This document shows positions 35,436 through 43,795 of a stretch of DNA of 64,000 nt, one piece after another. How positions within the stretch are numbered: position 1 is the first letter of the stretch; every line of letters starts with the position of its first letter. The notes under the pieces were generated by a model. It had not been told where the DNA came from. It made no database searches and worked only from the letters and a program-made list of their open reading frames with translations. The DNA comes from Streptomyces sp. RB17. GTDB lineage: Bacteria; Actinomycetota; Actinomycetes; Streptomycetales; Streptomycetaceae. The position numbers were made by a program, and so were the translations under genes. The DNA lies in assembly GCF_009604455.1 (NCBI RefSeq), contig NZ_WEGL01000006.1:620001-684000 (forward strand), given 5' to 3'.

Positions 35436-36353
35436 TCACCCGGCCTCGGCGAGGATCTCGGTGATCACGTGCCGGGAGTTCTCCGCCAGGGCCGGGTTGG
35501 TGTTCCAGTAGTACGGCAGCTGGATCAGCGAGATCGACAGCGCCCAGCCCCGCCCGCGCGCCCACTCCGCGTCGTCGGCGCCGACGGCCTTGCGGAAGGT
35601 GTCCCGGGCGGACGCGGGCAGCAGGTTCCAGGCCACGATCAGATCCACGGCGGGGTCGCCCACCCCCGCACAGCCGAAGTCGATGACCGCGCTCAGCCGA
35701 TCCTCGTCCACCAGCACGTTCCCGGGAGAGAGGTCCCCGTGGGCCCACACCGGCGGCCCGGCGTGCCCCGCGGCGCGCAGCGACTCCTCCCACAGGGCGG
35801 TGACCGCGCCGGTGTCGACCCGTCCGCCCAGTTCGGCGAGGGCCGTGCGGGTGGGCTCGTCCCGGTCGCGCAGCGGGCCGCCCCGGTATCCGCGCGGCCC
35901 GTCCTGCGGGTCGATGCGGCGCAGCGCGCGCACGAACGCCCCGAGGTCCTCGGCGAGCCGCTCCGGGTCCCGTACGGCACCGGCCACCGGGTTGTGCCCC
36001 TGCAGCCAGCGGCAGACGGACCAGGGCCACGGGCAACCCTCGTCCGGCTCGCCGAAGCCCACCGGCTCGGGCACGGCGACCGGCAGCAGCGGCCCGAGCC
36101 GGGGCAGCCAGCGCTGCTCCAGCGTCACGCCCGGTACGGCGCCGGGCCGCCTGGGCAGCCGTACCAGCAGGTCGGTGCCCAGCCGGAACATGGCGTTCTC
36201 GGTCCCGGAGGACGCGAGCCGGCGTACCGGCAGTGCGGCCCACTGCGGGAACCGGCGGGCGATCAGGCGCTGGACCAGCGGGGCGTCGAGATCGACCTCG
36301 TCCGCGTGCATCTTCGGCATCGCCGGCGGAGTCCGGCTGTCATCGGCATTCAT
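35436..36353 (-). CDS. Aminoglycoside phosphotransferase family protein
   Basis: A 305-residue small-molecule kinase with the APH fold. The catalytic HGDLSPGNVLV loop (Brenner motif) and the Mg-binding IDFGCAGVGDPAVDL are intact, as is the N-lobe SSGTENAMFRLGTDLLVRLP. Substrates of this family range from aminoglycosides to sugars, choline and macrolides, so resistance should not be assumed. It lies 54 bases downstream of the GPP methyltransferase gene in the same direction, and may be read through from the 2-methylisoborneol operon. Confidence 0.87.
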   Translation of the reverse strand: MNADDSRTPPAMPKMHADEVDLDAPLVQRLIARRFPQWAALPVRRLASSGTENAMFRLGTDLLVRLPRRPGAVPGVTLEQRWLPRLGPLLPVAVPEPVGFGEPDEGCPWPWSVCRWLQGHNPVAGAVRDPERLAEDLGAFVRALRRIDPQDGPRGYRGGPLRDRDEPTRTALAELGGRVDTGAVTALWEESLRAAGHAGPPVWAHGDLSPGNVLVDEDRLSAVIDFGCAGVGDPAVDLIVAWNLLPASARDTFRKAVGADDAEWARGRGWALSISLIQLPYYWNTNPALAENSRHVITEILAEAG

Positions 36354-36407
36354 CGGGGCCCATGACAGCGCCTCGGCGCCCTCGCTGTCGACACGATTTC
36401 CCCGGAC

Positions 36408-37286
36408 TCAGACCCGGTCGGCCGCGATCAGCAGGTACTGGAAGCTGCCGTTGCGATAGGCGTCCAGGAACGTGTCCTCGATGCCCGTGACCAGATGGTC
36501 GGCCTCCCTGCGCAGTTCCCAGTAGGGGATCGTGGCCTCGGTCAGGTCCTCGACGTGCACCGGCACCAGGCGGTTGCGGGCCATCGCCCTGAAGTACTCC
36601 GAGCGCGGGTGGATGTCGCAGATGTAGTGGGCGTTGATGAGCGACACCTCGCGCGAGGCCTGCCCGTAGGTGTCGTTGTAGCAGCCGGTGATCACCACGT
36701 AGCGTCCGCCGCGGCGCAGCAGCCGGGCGTGCTCGGCGAACAGCAGGTCCAGCTCGACGTACATGGTGGACTCGTTGTTCCACGAGGCCGCGTACGCGCC
36801 GGTCTCGAAGCCGGTGTCGAGCATGTTGCGGTGGTGGTAGCGCACCTTGTCGTCGATGCCCCGGGCGCGGGCCTGCTCGTTCGCGAACTCGGCCTGTTTG
36901 GCGGAGATGGTGACGCCGTCGGCGTGGCAGCCGTGGCGCAGATGGGCCACGACACTGCCGCCGCCCCGGCCGCAGCCGGCGTCGAAGACCCGGTCGGCGG
37001 GGGTCAGCGGGCCGAGGTGCGAGGCGAGCAGCTCGGCCTGGGCGTGTTCCAGGCGGTGCAGTTCGGCGGTGACGAGGTCCCGGCGCCGCTCCGGATCGGG
37101 CTCGTCGAGCACCGAACGGTCGGCCGCTCCGATCCCGTAGTGATGGTGGTACAGGTCGTCGATCCTGCCGAGTTCGAGGTTGACCGGGTTCTCCTCGGCG
37201 TTCCAGTAGTCCGCGACCCGGCTCTGGTAGGTGGACTGGGTGGGGACTTGAGCGGGCGTGGTCCGGGCGACGGGGGCGGTGGTCAA
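36408..37286 (-). CDS. Geranyl diphosphate 2-C-methyltransferase
   Basis: A protein of about 292 residues that methylates geranyl diphosphate at C2 with S-adenosylmethionine, giving 2-methyl-GPP, the first step to 2-methylisoborneol. The SAM motif is VFDAGCGRGGGSVVAHLRHG; the family signature follows (TASWNNESTMYVELDLLF-like, here AASWNNESTMYVELDLLF), with GRYVVITGCYNDTYGQ, NAHYICDIHPRSEYFRAMA and the end GSFQYLLIAADRV as in SCO7701. TTG 37286 is the best start because GAGGAG lies five bases upstream; two upstream ATGs (37307, 37328) come from a duplicated 21-bp segment. Third gene of the encapsulin-synthase operon. Confidence 0.94.
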   Translation of the reverse strand: MTTAPVARTTPAQVPTQSTYQSRVADYWNAEENPVNLELGRIDDLYHHHYGIGAADRSVLDEPDPERRRDLVTAELHRLEHAQAELLASHLGPLTPADRVFDAGCGRGGGSVVAHLRHGCHADGVTISAKQAEFANEQARARGIDDKVRYHHRNMLDTGFETGAYAASWNNESTMYVELDLLFAEHARLLRRGGRYVVITGCYNDTYGQASREVSLINAHYICDIHPRSEYFRAMARNRLVPVHVEDLTEATIPYWELRREADHLVTGIEDTFLDAYRNGSFQYLLIAADRV

Positions 37287-37299
37287 AGGTGGCTCCTCG

Positions 37300-37342
37300 T
37301 GGTGCATGTGACGGCGTTCGTGGTGCATGTGACGGTGTTTCG
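37300..37342. repeat. Tandem 21-bp duplication at methyltransferase 5' end
   Basis: TGGTGCATGTGACGG is followed by CGTTCG in the first copy (37300-37320) and TGTTTCG in the second (37321-37342). Read leftward, each copy supplies an in-frame ATG upstream of the methyltransferase. Confidence 0.7.
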
Positions 37343-37353
37343 GAAGGGGGCGG

Positions 37354-38424
37354 TCACCAGTAGTCGGGCAGGTGGTAGCGGTGGGTGTTGGTGGCGTGCC
37401 ACTCGTGGTTGCCGGACACCCAGGCGGCGAGCCCCCGGGCGTAGCGCTCCACCAGCGGCGAGGTGGCCGACAGCAGGGCCGACTCCTCCTCGAAGGCCGC
37501 CATGATCCGGTTGTGGATCTCGACGGACTTCAGATAGGCCGCCTTCAGACCGCGCCGCTCGTCGGCGGCGACGACCTGCGGCAGGTTCAGATGGTCGGGG
37601 TCGCTGGCCAGTTCCTTGGTGAAGGAGTACAGGTCGTTGACGATCGTGGTGGCGTTGCAGGCGAGGGCGGTGATCCGCTGGATCTCGGGGCGGGCGTAGA
37701 CCTGCTCGGGCAGTTCGTAGCCGTCCACGGCGTCCACGATGGACAGACAGGGGCGGAAATTGTTGAACTGCCGCATCACCAGGTACTCCCAGACCCGCGG
37801 CCTGTACCGGGTCTCCGCCCACGCGGCCTCCGCGAGGTACCCCAGGTGCAGCCGGGCGATGTCGTGCACGAACCGGTCGGTCTGGCTGGGCGTGGCGAAG
37901 CCGGCGAAGTCCTCCAGGGCGAAGTGGTACGACCGCAGCGGACCGTCGGCACGCACGCCCTCGCGCCACTCCTCCTCCAGCTCCGGGACGCCGTGGTAGG
38001 GGTCGAGCGACGACTGGGCCATGATCAGCCTGCCGCCGAGGCCGCGGCGCGCCCCGCCCCGGCCCTCGTCCTCCTCGCAGTAGCAGGAGTCGACGATGTT
38101 CTCGGCGAGCAGCAGCTTCCCGGCAGCCGTCAGGCGGTCCAGGTCCAGCGCGCCGGGATGCTGCAGGACGACGGCCCGGCCGAACTGGAAACCGGAGAAG
38201 TCCCCCTTCCAGGCCTCCGGGAACAGATCCAGGCCACGGGCCCAGGTCTCCAGGCGGCGGTCCACCTCGGCGGCCCTCACCGGGTCGGCGGGCACGGCGG
38301 GTTGGTGGTGCAGTCCGGGGATCGCCCCGGTGCGGCGGGGTCTGCGCAGGCTCGCGGCGATGTCGGGCGGCCCCGGCAGCGTGTAGGCGGGAGCGGGCGT
38401 GTTCGTGTTCTGCTCGGATGTCAT
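37354..38424 (-). CDS. 2-Methylisoborneol synthase
   Basis: A 356-residue class I terpene cyclase that converts 2-methyl-GPP to 2-methylisoborneol. The NSE metal motif is intact (NDLYSFTKE, residues 263-271), and the RQFNNFRPCLSIVDAVDGYE, RLHLGYLAEAAWAETRYRP and TNTHRYHLPDYW segments match SCO7700. Two oddities: the aspartate motif reads D112-S-C-Y-C-E-E instead of DDCYCED, and only about 45 residues precede the cyclase domain, while SCO7700 has a disordered Pro/Ala-rich tail of over 100. The start is fixed by an ATGA overlap with the encapsulin stop. The tail is thought to load the enzyme into the shell. Confidence 0.93.
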   Translation of the reverse strand: MTSEQNTNTPAPAYTLPGPPDIAASLRRPRRTGAIPGLHHQPAVPADPVRAAEVDRRLETWARGLDLFPEAWKGDFSGFQFGRAVVLQHPGALDLDRLTAAGKLLLAENIVDSCYCEEDEGRGGARRGLGGRLIMAQSSLDPYHGVPELEEEWREGVRADGPLRSYHFALEDFAGFATPSQTDRFVHDIARLHLGYLAEAAWAETRYRPRVWEYLVMRQFNNFRPCLSIVDAVDGYELPEQVYARPEIQRITALACNATTIVNDLYSFTKELASDPDHLNLPQVVAADERRGLKAAYLKSVEIHNRIMAAFEEESALLSATSPLVERYARGLAAWVSGNHEWHATNTHRYHLPDYW

Positions 38425-39866
38425 TCGGGGAACCGGCCGATCTGGACGTTCTCCAGGATCCCGGCCGCGTCGGGCACGAGGATCGCGAGCGAGTAGTAGG
38501 CGGTCACGAGGTAGCTGAGGATCGCGGCCGAGTCGATGCCCATGAACCGGACGTTCAGCCCCGGCTGGAACTCCTCGGGGATGCCGGTCTGGTAAAGACC
38601 GATCACGCCCTGGTCGGCCTCGCCGGTGCGCAGCGCGATGATGCTGGTGGTGTGGTCGTCGCTGATCGGGATCTTGCTGCACGGAAAGATCGGCACCCCG
38701 CGCCACGCCGGCACCTCGTGGCCGTCGACGCTCGCGGTGCCGGGCACCAGACCGCGCCGGTTGCACTGTCGGAAGAACGCCGCGATCGCCTTGGGATGGG
38801 CCAGGAACACCTTGGTCTTGCGCCGCATCGACAGCAGCTCGTCCAGGTCGTCCGGCACCGGCGGGCCGGTGAAGGTGCTGATCCGCTGGCCGTAGTCGAC
38901 GTTGTGCAGCAGCCCGAACTCCCGGTTGTTGACCAGCTCCCACTCCTGGCGCTCGCGGATCTCCTCGACCGTCAGCCGGAGCTGCTGCTGGGTCTGGTCC
39001 ATCGGGTGGTTGTAGAGGTCGGCGACCCGGGTGTGCACCCGCAGCACGGTCTGGGTGAGGGACAACTCGTATTCGCGCGGGGCGAGTTCGTAGTCCACGA
39101 AGCCGCCGGGCAGCGTGGGCTCGCCGACATGGCCGGCCTGCACCGGCACCTCGGCCTCGCCCCTGCGGTTCATGGGCTTGTTCTGCCGCTCGACATAGGC
39201 CTGGAGATGCGCGGCGAGGGAGGGGACGCGCTCGGTGAGCTCCTGCACGACGGCCCAGGGCAGCGCGAGCACCACTCCGGCCGTCTCGGCCCGCACCGAG
39301 GTCAGCCACAGCGGGTCGGACTGCCCGACCGCCTCGTCGCCCATCTGGTCGCCGTCGGTGACGACCCCGGTGATCTCCTCCTCGCCGTACTTGCCGGCGG
39401 TGTAGCGGGTGAACCGGCCGTGGACGACCAGATAGGCCTCCGTCACGGGCTGGCCGGCCTCGAACAGCACCTGCCCGGCGCGCACCTCCCGGGGCTGGAA
39501 GCGGCCGGCGACGTCCCGCAGCACCTCGACGTCGGGATAGCCGCGCAGGATCGGCAGCTCGGTCAGAGTCTCCGGGATGACCCGGATGTCGTCGGCACCG
39601 TTCTGCTCGAAGTGCACCCGGCCGCGGCCCGTGCGCAGTGTCAGGCGGCGGTTGACCCGGTAGGCGCCACCCTTGACGTCCACCCACGGCAGGGTCTTCA
39701 GCAGCCATCGCGAGGTGATGGCCTGCATCTGCGGTTCGGACTTGTGGGTCGTCGTGAGCTGGCGTGCCGCCCGGGTGCTCAGGCTGGTGAGCTGCCCGTC
39801 GGCCGCCGGGTCGGGGGCGGGTTCGTCGACGGCGGGACCGGTGGCGCTGTCCGGTGTGGTGGTCAC
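38421..39866 (-). CDS. Family 2B encapsulin shell protein with cNMP-binding domain
   Basis: A 481-residue HK97-fold shell protein, related to EshA and SCO7699. After a disordered arm (residues 1-45) comes the conserved TSRWLLKTLPWVDVKGGAYR, then an inserted cyclic-nucleotide-binding domain (about 105-220: VLFEAGQPVTEAYLVVHGRF, GEEEITGVVTDGDQMGDEAV), then the rest of the HK97 fold (YELSLTQTVLRVHTRVADLY, REFGLLHNVDYGQRISTFTG, GIDSAAILSYLVTAYYSLAI). Such proteins self-assemble into nanocompartments, and in 2-methylisoborneol operons the synthase is the cargo. GTG 39866 has GGAGGG upstream. It overlaps the synthase gene by ATGA, so shell and cargo are co-translated. Confidence 0.93.
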   Translation of the reverse strand: MTTTPDSATGPAVDEPAPDPAADGQLTSLSTRAARQLTTTHKSEPQMQAITSRWLLKTLPWVDVKGGAYRVNRRLTLRTGRGRVHFEQNGADDIRVIPETLTELPILRGYPDVEVLRDVAGRFQPREVRAGQVLFEAGQPVTEAYLVVHGRFTRYTAGKYGEEEITGVVTDGDQMGDEAVGQSDPLWLTSVRAETAGVVLALPWAVVQELTERVPSLAAHLQAYVERQNKPMNRRGEAEVPVQAGHVGEPTLPGGFVDYELAPREYELSLTQTVLRVHTRVADLYNHPMDQTQQQLRLTVEEIRERQEWELVNNREFGLLHNVDYGQRISTFTGPPVPDDLDELLSMRRKTKVFLAHPKAIAAFFRQCNRRGLVPGTASVDGHEVPAWRGVPIFPCSKIPISDDHTTSIIALRTGEADQGVIGLYQTGIPEEFQPGLNVRFMGIDSAAILSYLVTAYYSLAILVPDAAGILENVQIGRFPE

Positions 39867-40218
39867 ATTCCCTCCAGCGGAGCTGCGTGCGAACAGGGGT
39901 GGCCGGATCGATGGGTGGTGAGCGTGGTGATCCAGCACCCGGGCCAAGCCAAACAGTCCTGCTGAGCAGCCCGATACAGCGTGAAGGGGGCGGATCATGA
40001 CACTCAGGGGTGTAAACCTGCTGATCGGGGCACGACCGGCAAACAGCGTGCCCGGGCGCCGGTGTGGTGCGCCGTGGGCGCTCAGCACAGGCCATGGACC
40101 GGGCTCGGGCAGGCCGCCGACCGGGTCTGGGCACGCCGTCGACTGGGGCTCCGGCCGGGCCGTGGAGCAGGGTTCAGGGCGGGCCGTGGACCGGGCTGGG
40201 CGGGCTGTCGACCGGGGC
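39867..40218. other. Upstream region of the encapsulin operon
   Basis: The first 150 bases (39867 to about 40020) include less G/C-rich sequence and should contain the leftward operon promoter. From 40090 onward a 24-bp repeat array fills the rest up to and into the 3' end of the alcohol dehydrogenase gene. No credible gene lies here. Confidence 0.6.
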
Positions 40219-40243
40219 TCAGGACAGGTCGTCGACCAGGACG
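40090..40243 (+). repeat. Degenerate 24-bp tandem repeats (about seven units)
   Basis: Units follow GGCCGTGGACCGGGCTCGGG with substitutions and lengths of 21-24 bp. In one plus-strand frame they read as an eight-residue unit A-V-D-x-G-S-G-R (AVDWGSGR, AVEQGSGR, AVDRGSGQ). The last unit overlaps the final codons of the leftward alcohol dehydrogenase gene. No start or ribosome binding site supports a peptide. Confidence 0.7.
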
Positions 40244-41241
40244 GCCGCGCCGTCGAACCGGCCCGCCTTGAGATCGCCGAGCGCCCGAGGGGCTTGCGAC
40301 AGCGGATAGGCGTGCGTGGTCGCGCGGACGCCGTGCCGGGCGGCCAGGGCGAGGAACTCCCGGCCGTCCGCCCGGGTGTTGGAGGTGACGCTGCGCAGCT
40401 CCTTCTCGTAGAACAGCTCCGTCGCGTAGTGCAGCGGTGGTACGTCGGTCAGGTGGATGCCGGCCAGGGCCAGCACCCCACCCCGGTCCAGGGCGCGCAG
40501 CGCCACCGGGACCAGCTCGCCGGCCGGGGCGAACAGGATCGCCGCGTCCAGCGGCTCCGGCGGCGCCTCGTGCAGGTCACGCGCCGAGGCGGCGCCCAGC
40601 TCCAGGGCCAGCCTGCGGGCGGCCGGCTCCCGGGTGATCACATGCACGGTGGCACCCTCGGCGAGCGCCACCTGCGCGCACAGATGGGCGCTGCCCCCGA
40701 AGCCGTACAGGCCGAGCCGCCCGCCCTTGGGCAGTCCGGTCCGCCGCAGCGCGCGGAACCCGATGATCCCCGCGCACAGCAGCGGCGCCGCCGCCACGTC
40801 GTCCAGGGCGCCGGGCAGCCGGTAGGCGAAGTCCGCCGGCACGGTCGTGTACGCCGCGTATCCGCCGTCGGCGTCCCAGCCGGTGTATTCCGAGCGGGGG
40901 CACAGGTTCTCGGCGCCCCGCGCGCAGTACGCGCACACCCCGTCGGTGCGCCGCAGCCAGGCCACGCCGACCCGGTCGCCCACCGCGAAGTCCCGCACCG
41001 TGGCCCCGGCCCCCACGACCTCGCCGACCACCTCGTGGCCGGGGGTCACCCCGGCCCGGTGCACCGGCAGATCGCCCTCGGCGACATGCAGATCGGTCCG
41101 GCACACCCCGCAGGCCCGCACCCGCACCAGCAGCTCGTCCGCTCCCGGCACCGGCACGGGCCGCTCCACCAGCCGCAGCGGATGCCCGTCGACCGGCCCC
41201 GGCCGCACCACCGACCACGCCCGCATCGTGCCCGTCGTCAT
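40219..41241 (-). CDS. Zinc-dependent alcohol dehydrogenase (AdhA-like)
   Basis: A 340-residue medium-chain dehydrogenase. Catalytic zinc ligands are in CGVCRTDLH and PGHEVVGEV; the structural zinc cysteines are in DGVCAYCARGAENLC, with three clear Cys and the fourth just before or after. The NAD(P) fold has LGLYGFGGSAHLCAQVA, where the usual GxGxxG reads GFGGSA. It oxidises alcohols or reduces aldehydes. The C-terminus (DGAAVLVDDLS) lies inside the 24-bp repeat array. It is upstream of, and in the same direction as, the encapsulin operon but 350 bases away, so probably separate. Confidence 0.9.
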   Translation of the reverse strand: MTTGTMRAWSVVRPGPVDGHPLRLVERPVPVPGADELLVRVRACGVCRTDLHVAEGDLPVHRAGVTPGHEVVGEVVGAGATVRDFAVGDRVGVAWLRRTDGVCAYCARGAENLCPRSEYTGWDADGGYAAYTTVPADFAYRLPGALDDVAAAPLLCAGIIGFRALRRTGLPKGGRLGLYGFGGSAHLCAQVALAEGATVHVITREPAARRLALELGAASARDLHEAPPEPLDAAILFAPAGELVPVALRALDRGGVLALAGIHLTDVPPLHYATELFYEKELRSVTSNTRADGREFLALAARHGVRATTHAYPLSQAPRALGDLKAGRFDGAAVLVDDLS

Positions 41242-41400
41242 CGCACCGTCGCCTCCACTCCCCGTTCCCCATTGTCCGGGCGGCTCCCCGGTTCGGCGCG
41301 CGGGCCGACGACGGGATGGCTAGCGTGAGCTTGGGGACGTAAGCCTCAGAGGCGGGGGGACCATCCCGTACGTGGACCGAGGACCAGGAGGGCCGCGAGC

Positions 41401-42195
41401 ATGGCCGTGCAACCCGAGGGAACGCCCTGTTGGGCCGATGCGATGTTCAGCGACGTCGAGGGAGCCAAGCGGTTCTACGGTGACGTCCTGGGCTGGACCT
41501 TCGGCGAGTCGTCGTCGGAGTACGGCAACTACACACAGGCCTACGCGGACGGCAAGGCGGTGGCGGCCGTCGTTCCGCCCATGCCCGGCCAGGAGGGCCA
41601 GTCGCAGTGGTGCCTGTACTTCGCCTCGCCGGACGCCGCCGCCGCCGCGGAGAGGATCCGGGAGAACGGCGGCGAGGTGCTGATGGAGCCGATGCAGGTC
41701 GGGGACTTCGGCACGATGTGCCTGGCCCGCGAGCCCAGCGGGGCCGTCTTCGGGGTCTGGCAGGCCGGGACCCACGAGGGCTTCGAGGCGACGGCGACCC
41801 CGGGCGCCTACTGCTGGGCCGAGGTCTTCACCCGTGAGCCCGAGAAGGCCGACAGCTTCCTCTCCGCCGTCTTCCCCTACCGGATGAAGGACATCGTGGA
41901 CGACGCGGTGGACTTCCGGATGTTCGACATCGGCGAGGAGGCCGTCCTCGGCCGGATGCGGATGACCGACGACTTCCCGCCCGAGGTGCCGTCGTACATC
42001 AACGTCTACTTCACCGTCGACGACTGCGACGAGGCCGTGGCGCGTGCCACCAAGCTCGGCGGCGTCCTCCGCTTCGGGCCGATGAGCAGCCCCTTCGGCC
42101 GGTTCGCGGCGCTGAGCGACCCGCAGGGCGCGAACTTCTCCGTGATCGACATCACGACCACGGAGGGCGAGATGCCCAAGGTCAAGGAGGCTTGA
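41401..42195 (+). CDS. VOC family protein with two domains
   Basis: A 264-residue protein made of two VOC modules in tandem. Module 1: CWADAMFSDVEGAKRFYGDV, with GQSQWCLYFASPDAAAAAER. Module 2: YCWAEVFTREPEKADSFLSA, ending GRFAALSDPQGANFSVIDI. Similar two-module proteins in Streptomyces are annotated as hydroxylases or bleomycin-resistance-like, without proof. The four metal-ligand positions are not all obvious, so it may bind ligand rather than catalyse. It starts 160 bases from the divergent alcohol dehydrogenase. Confidence 0.87.
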   Translation: MAVQPEGTPCWADAMFSDVEGAKRFYGDVLGWTFGESSSEYGNYTQAYADGKAVAAVVPPMPGQEGQSQWCLYFASPDAAAAAERIRENGGEVLMEPMQVGDFGTMCLAREPSGAVFGVWQAGTHEGFEATATPGAYCWAEVFTREPEKADSFLSAVFPYRMKDIVDDAVDFRMFDIGEEAVLGRMRMTDDFPPEVPSYINVYFTVDDCDEAVARATKLGGVLRFGPMSSPFGRFAALSDPQGANFSVIDITTTEGEMPKVKEA

Positions 42196-42240
42196 CCCGG
42201 CCGCGACGGGGTGCGGTGCGGCCATGGCATGATCGTGCGT

Positions 42241-42924
42241 ATGCGTGAACGTGTGGTGGCCGCGTGCGACGGGGCTTCGAAGGGAAACCCCGGACCGGCC
42301 GGATGGGCGTGGGTGATCTCGGACGGCGACGAGCGGACCGCCGCCCGCTGGGAGGCCGGCCCCCTCGGCCGGGCCACCAACAACGTCGCGGAACTCACCG
42401 CCCTGGAGCGGCTGCTCACGGCGGTCGAGGCGGACGTGCCGCTGGAGATCCGCATGGACTCCCAGTACGCGATGAAGGCCGTCACCACCTGGCTGCCCGG
42501 CTGGAAGCGCAACGGCTGGAAGACGGCGGCCGGCAAGCCCGTCGCCAACCAGGACCTGGTCGTCCGCATCGACGCGCTCCTCGACGGCCGCACGGTCGAG
42601 TTCCGCTACGTCCCGGCCCACCAGGTCGACGGCGACCCGCTGAACGACTTCGCCGACCGCGCCGCCAGCCAGGCCGCCTCCGTGCAGGAGGCGGCCGGCA
42701 GCGCGCTCGGCTCCCCGGAGCCGCCGCCCTCGCCCGACACCCCGAAGGCGGCCGCCGCGCGCGGGAAGGCGCCCCGCCGCACCGGCGGCGCGGCGTCCTC
42801 CCGCACCATCAAGGCGAAGTTCCCCGGCCGCTGCCTGTGCGGCCGCTCCTACGCGGCCGGCGAGTCCATCGCCAAGAACGCGCAGGGCTGGGGCCACCCG
42901 GAGTGCCGTACCGCCGAGGCCTGA
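42241..42924 (+). CDS. rnhA: Ribonuclease HI with C-terminal Cys/His module
   Basis: A 227-residue enzyme that degrades RNA in RNA-DNA hybrids. Active-site acidic residues are in ACDGASKGNPGP (D), NNVAELTALERLL (E), IRMDSQYAMKAV (D) and VDGDPLNDFADRAA (D), with the catalytic His in AHQVDG. Residues about 150-185 are a Pro/Ala/Arg linker, and the last 40 form an extra module with C-L-C-G-R and W-G-H-P-E-C, resembling a small zinc-binding fold. ATG 42241 is the conventional start; 42229 is also in frame. Neither has a good ribosome binding site. Confidence 0.9.
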   Translation: MRERVVAACDGASKGNPGPAGWAWVISDGDERTAARWEAGPLGRATNNVAELTALERLLTAVEADVPLEIRMDSQYAMKAVTTWLPGWKRNGWKTAAGKPVANQDLVVRIDALLDGRTVEFRYVPAHQVDGDPLNDFADRAASQAASVQEAAGSALGSPEPPPSPDTPKAAAARGKAPRRTGGAASSRTIKAKFPGRCLCGRSYAAGESIAKNAQGWGHPECRTAEA

Positions 42925-42938
42925 TCACACGTGGCCGA

Positions 42939-43760
42939 TCAGCTGTCGAAGGTGTAGTACTTCGTGTGGTCCAGCAGGTCCGCCGGGCGCACGTCGTTCC
43001 ACGGCTTCATCGTCTCGTTCAGATCGACGACGTCCGGCGTGCCGCCGGCCGGCACGTACCCCTCGCCCGGATGCCGCCGCCGCCACTCCGCCCAGAGCTT
43101 GTCGACGTAGGCGTGGTGGAGCCAGAACACCGGGTCGTTGGGGGAGACCCCGGTGGCCATCTGCCCGCCGACCCAGACATGGACCCGGTTGTGCAGATTG
43201 ACCCCACGCCATCCCTCCAGGTTGTTGCGGAAGCCGTCCGAGGCGCTGTTGTACGGGGCCATGTCGTACGTCGGTATCGACAGCACCGACTCCACCTCCG
43301 CGCGCGTCGGCAGTTCGCGCACGGCCGTGCCGAGCGAGCGGCGCAGGAACGTACGGCCGTCGACGCGTATCGTCAGCGGCCAGTTGCCGGTGGACCCGGC
43401 GAACGGGCCGTCCATCACCCGGCCGTCCGTGCCGCGCCCGGTGCCGCCGAGGAAGTCCGGCGCCCACAGCGCGGCACGCACCGTACGGTCGGCGCTCCAG
43501 TCCCAGTACGGCAGCGCGACCGAGGCGTCCACCGACTGCAGCGCCTGCTCGAAGTCGAGCAGGAATCTGCGGTGCCAGGGCAGGAACGACGGTGAGCGGT
43601 GGCCGGTCCGCTCGCCGGTGTCGGTGTCCGACATGATGAACTCGTTGTGCGTGCGCACGAACTCGTCGTAGCGCCCGTTGCGCTTGAGTTCGAGGACGGC
43701 GGACACGAACCGCTTCTTCTCGTCGGCGGTCAGGGCGGCCTGGTTCTTGCGTACGGTCAT
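42939..43760 (-). CDS. melC2: Tyrosinase
   Basis: A 273-residue type 3 copper monooxygenase that hydroxylates tyrosine and oxidises DOPA to dopaquinone, leading to extracellular melanin. Copper A ligands are the His in VRTHNEFIM, TGHRSPSF and PWHRRFLLDFE; copper B ligands are in NLHNRVHVWVGG and PVFWLHHAYVDKLW. Length and ends match Streptomyces MelC2. It has no signal peptide and is exported with its Tat-carrying caddie MelC1, encoded 35 bases upstream. Confidence 0.96.
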   Translation of the reverse strand: MTVRKNQAALTADEKKRFVSAVLELKRNGRYDEFVRTHNEFIMSDTDTGERTGHRSPSFLPWHRRFLLDFEQALQSVDASVALPYWDWSADRTVRAALWAPDFLGGTGRGTDGRVMDGPFAGSTGNWPLTIRVDGRTFLRRSLGTAVRELPTRAEVESVLSIPTYDMAPYNSASDGFRNNLEGWRGVNLHNRVHVWVGGQMATGVSPNDPVFWLHHAYVDKLWAEWRRRHPGEGYVPAGGTPDVVDLNETMKPWNDVRPADLLDHTKYYTFDS

Positions 43761-43795
43761 GGTGCGCGATGCTCCGGAAGTCCTTGCGGGGGCGG

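Noticed and set aside
35436..36353. Aminoglycoside resistance gene
   Set aside because: The APH fold is present, but nothing specific to an aminoglycoside-modifying clade can be seen, so I kept only the family name.
37354..40134. A 926-codon frame that appears to fuse an upstream stretch to the 2-methylisoborneol synthase
   Set aside because: The upstream two thirds is an out-of-frame reading of the encapsulin gene. The ATGA overlap at 38421-38424 sets the synthase start.
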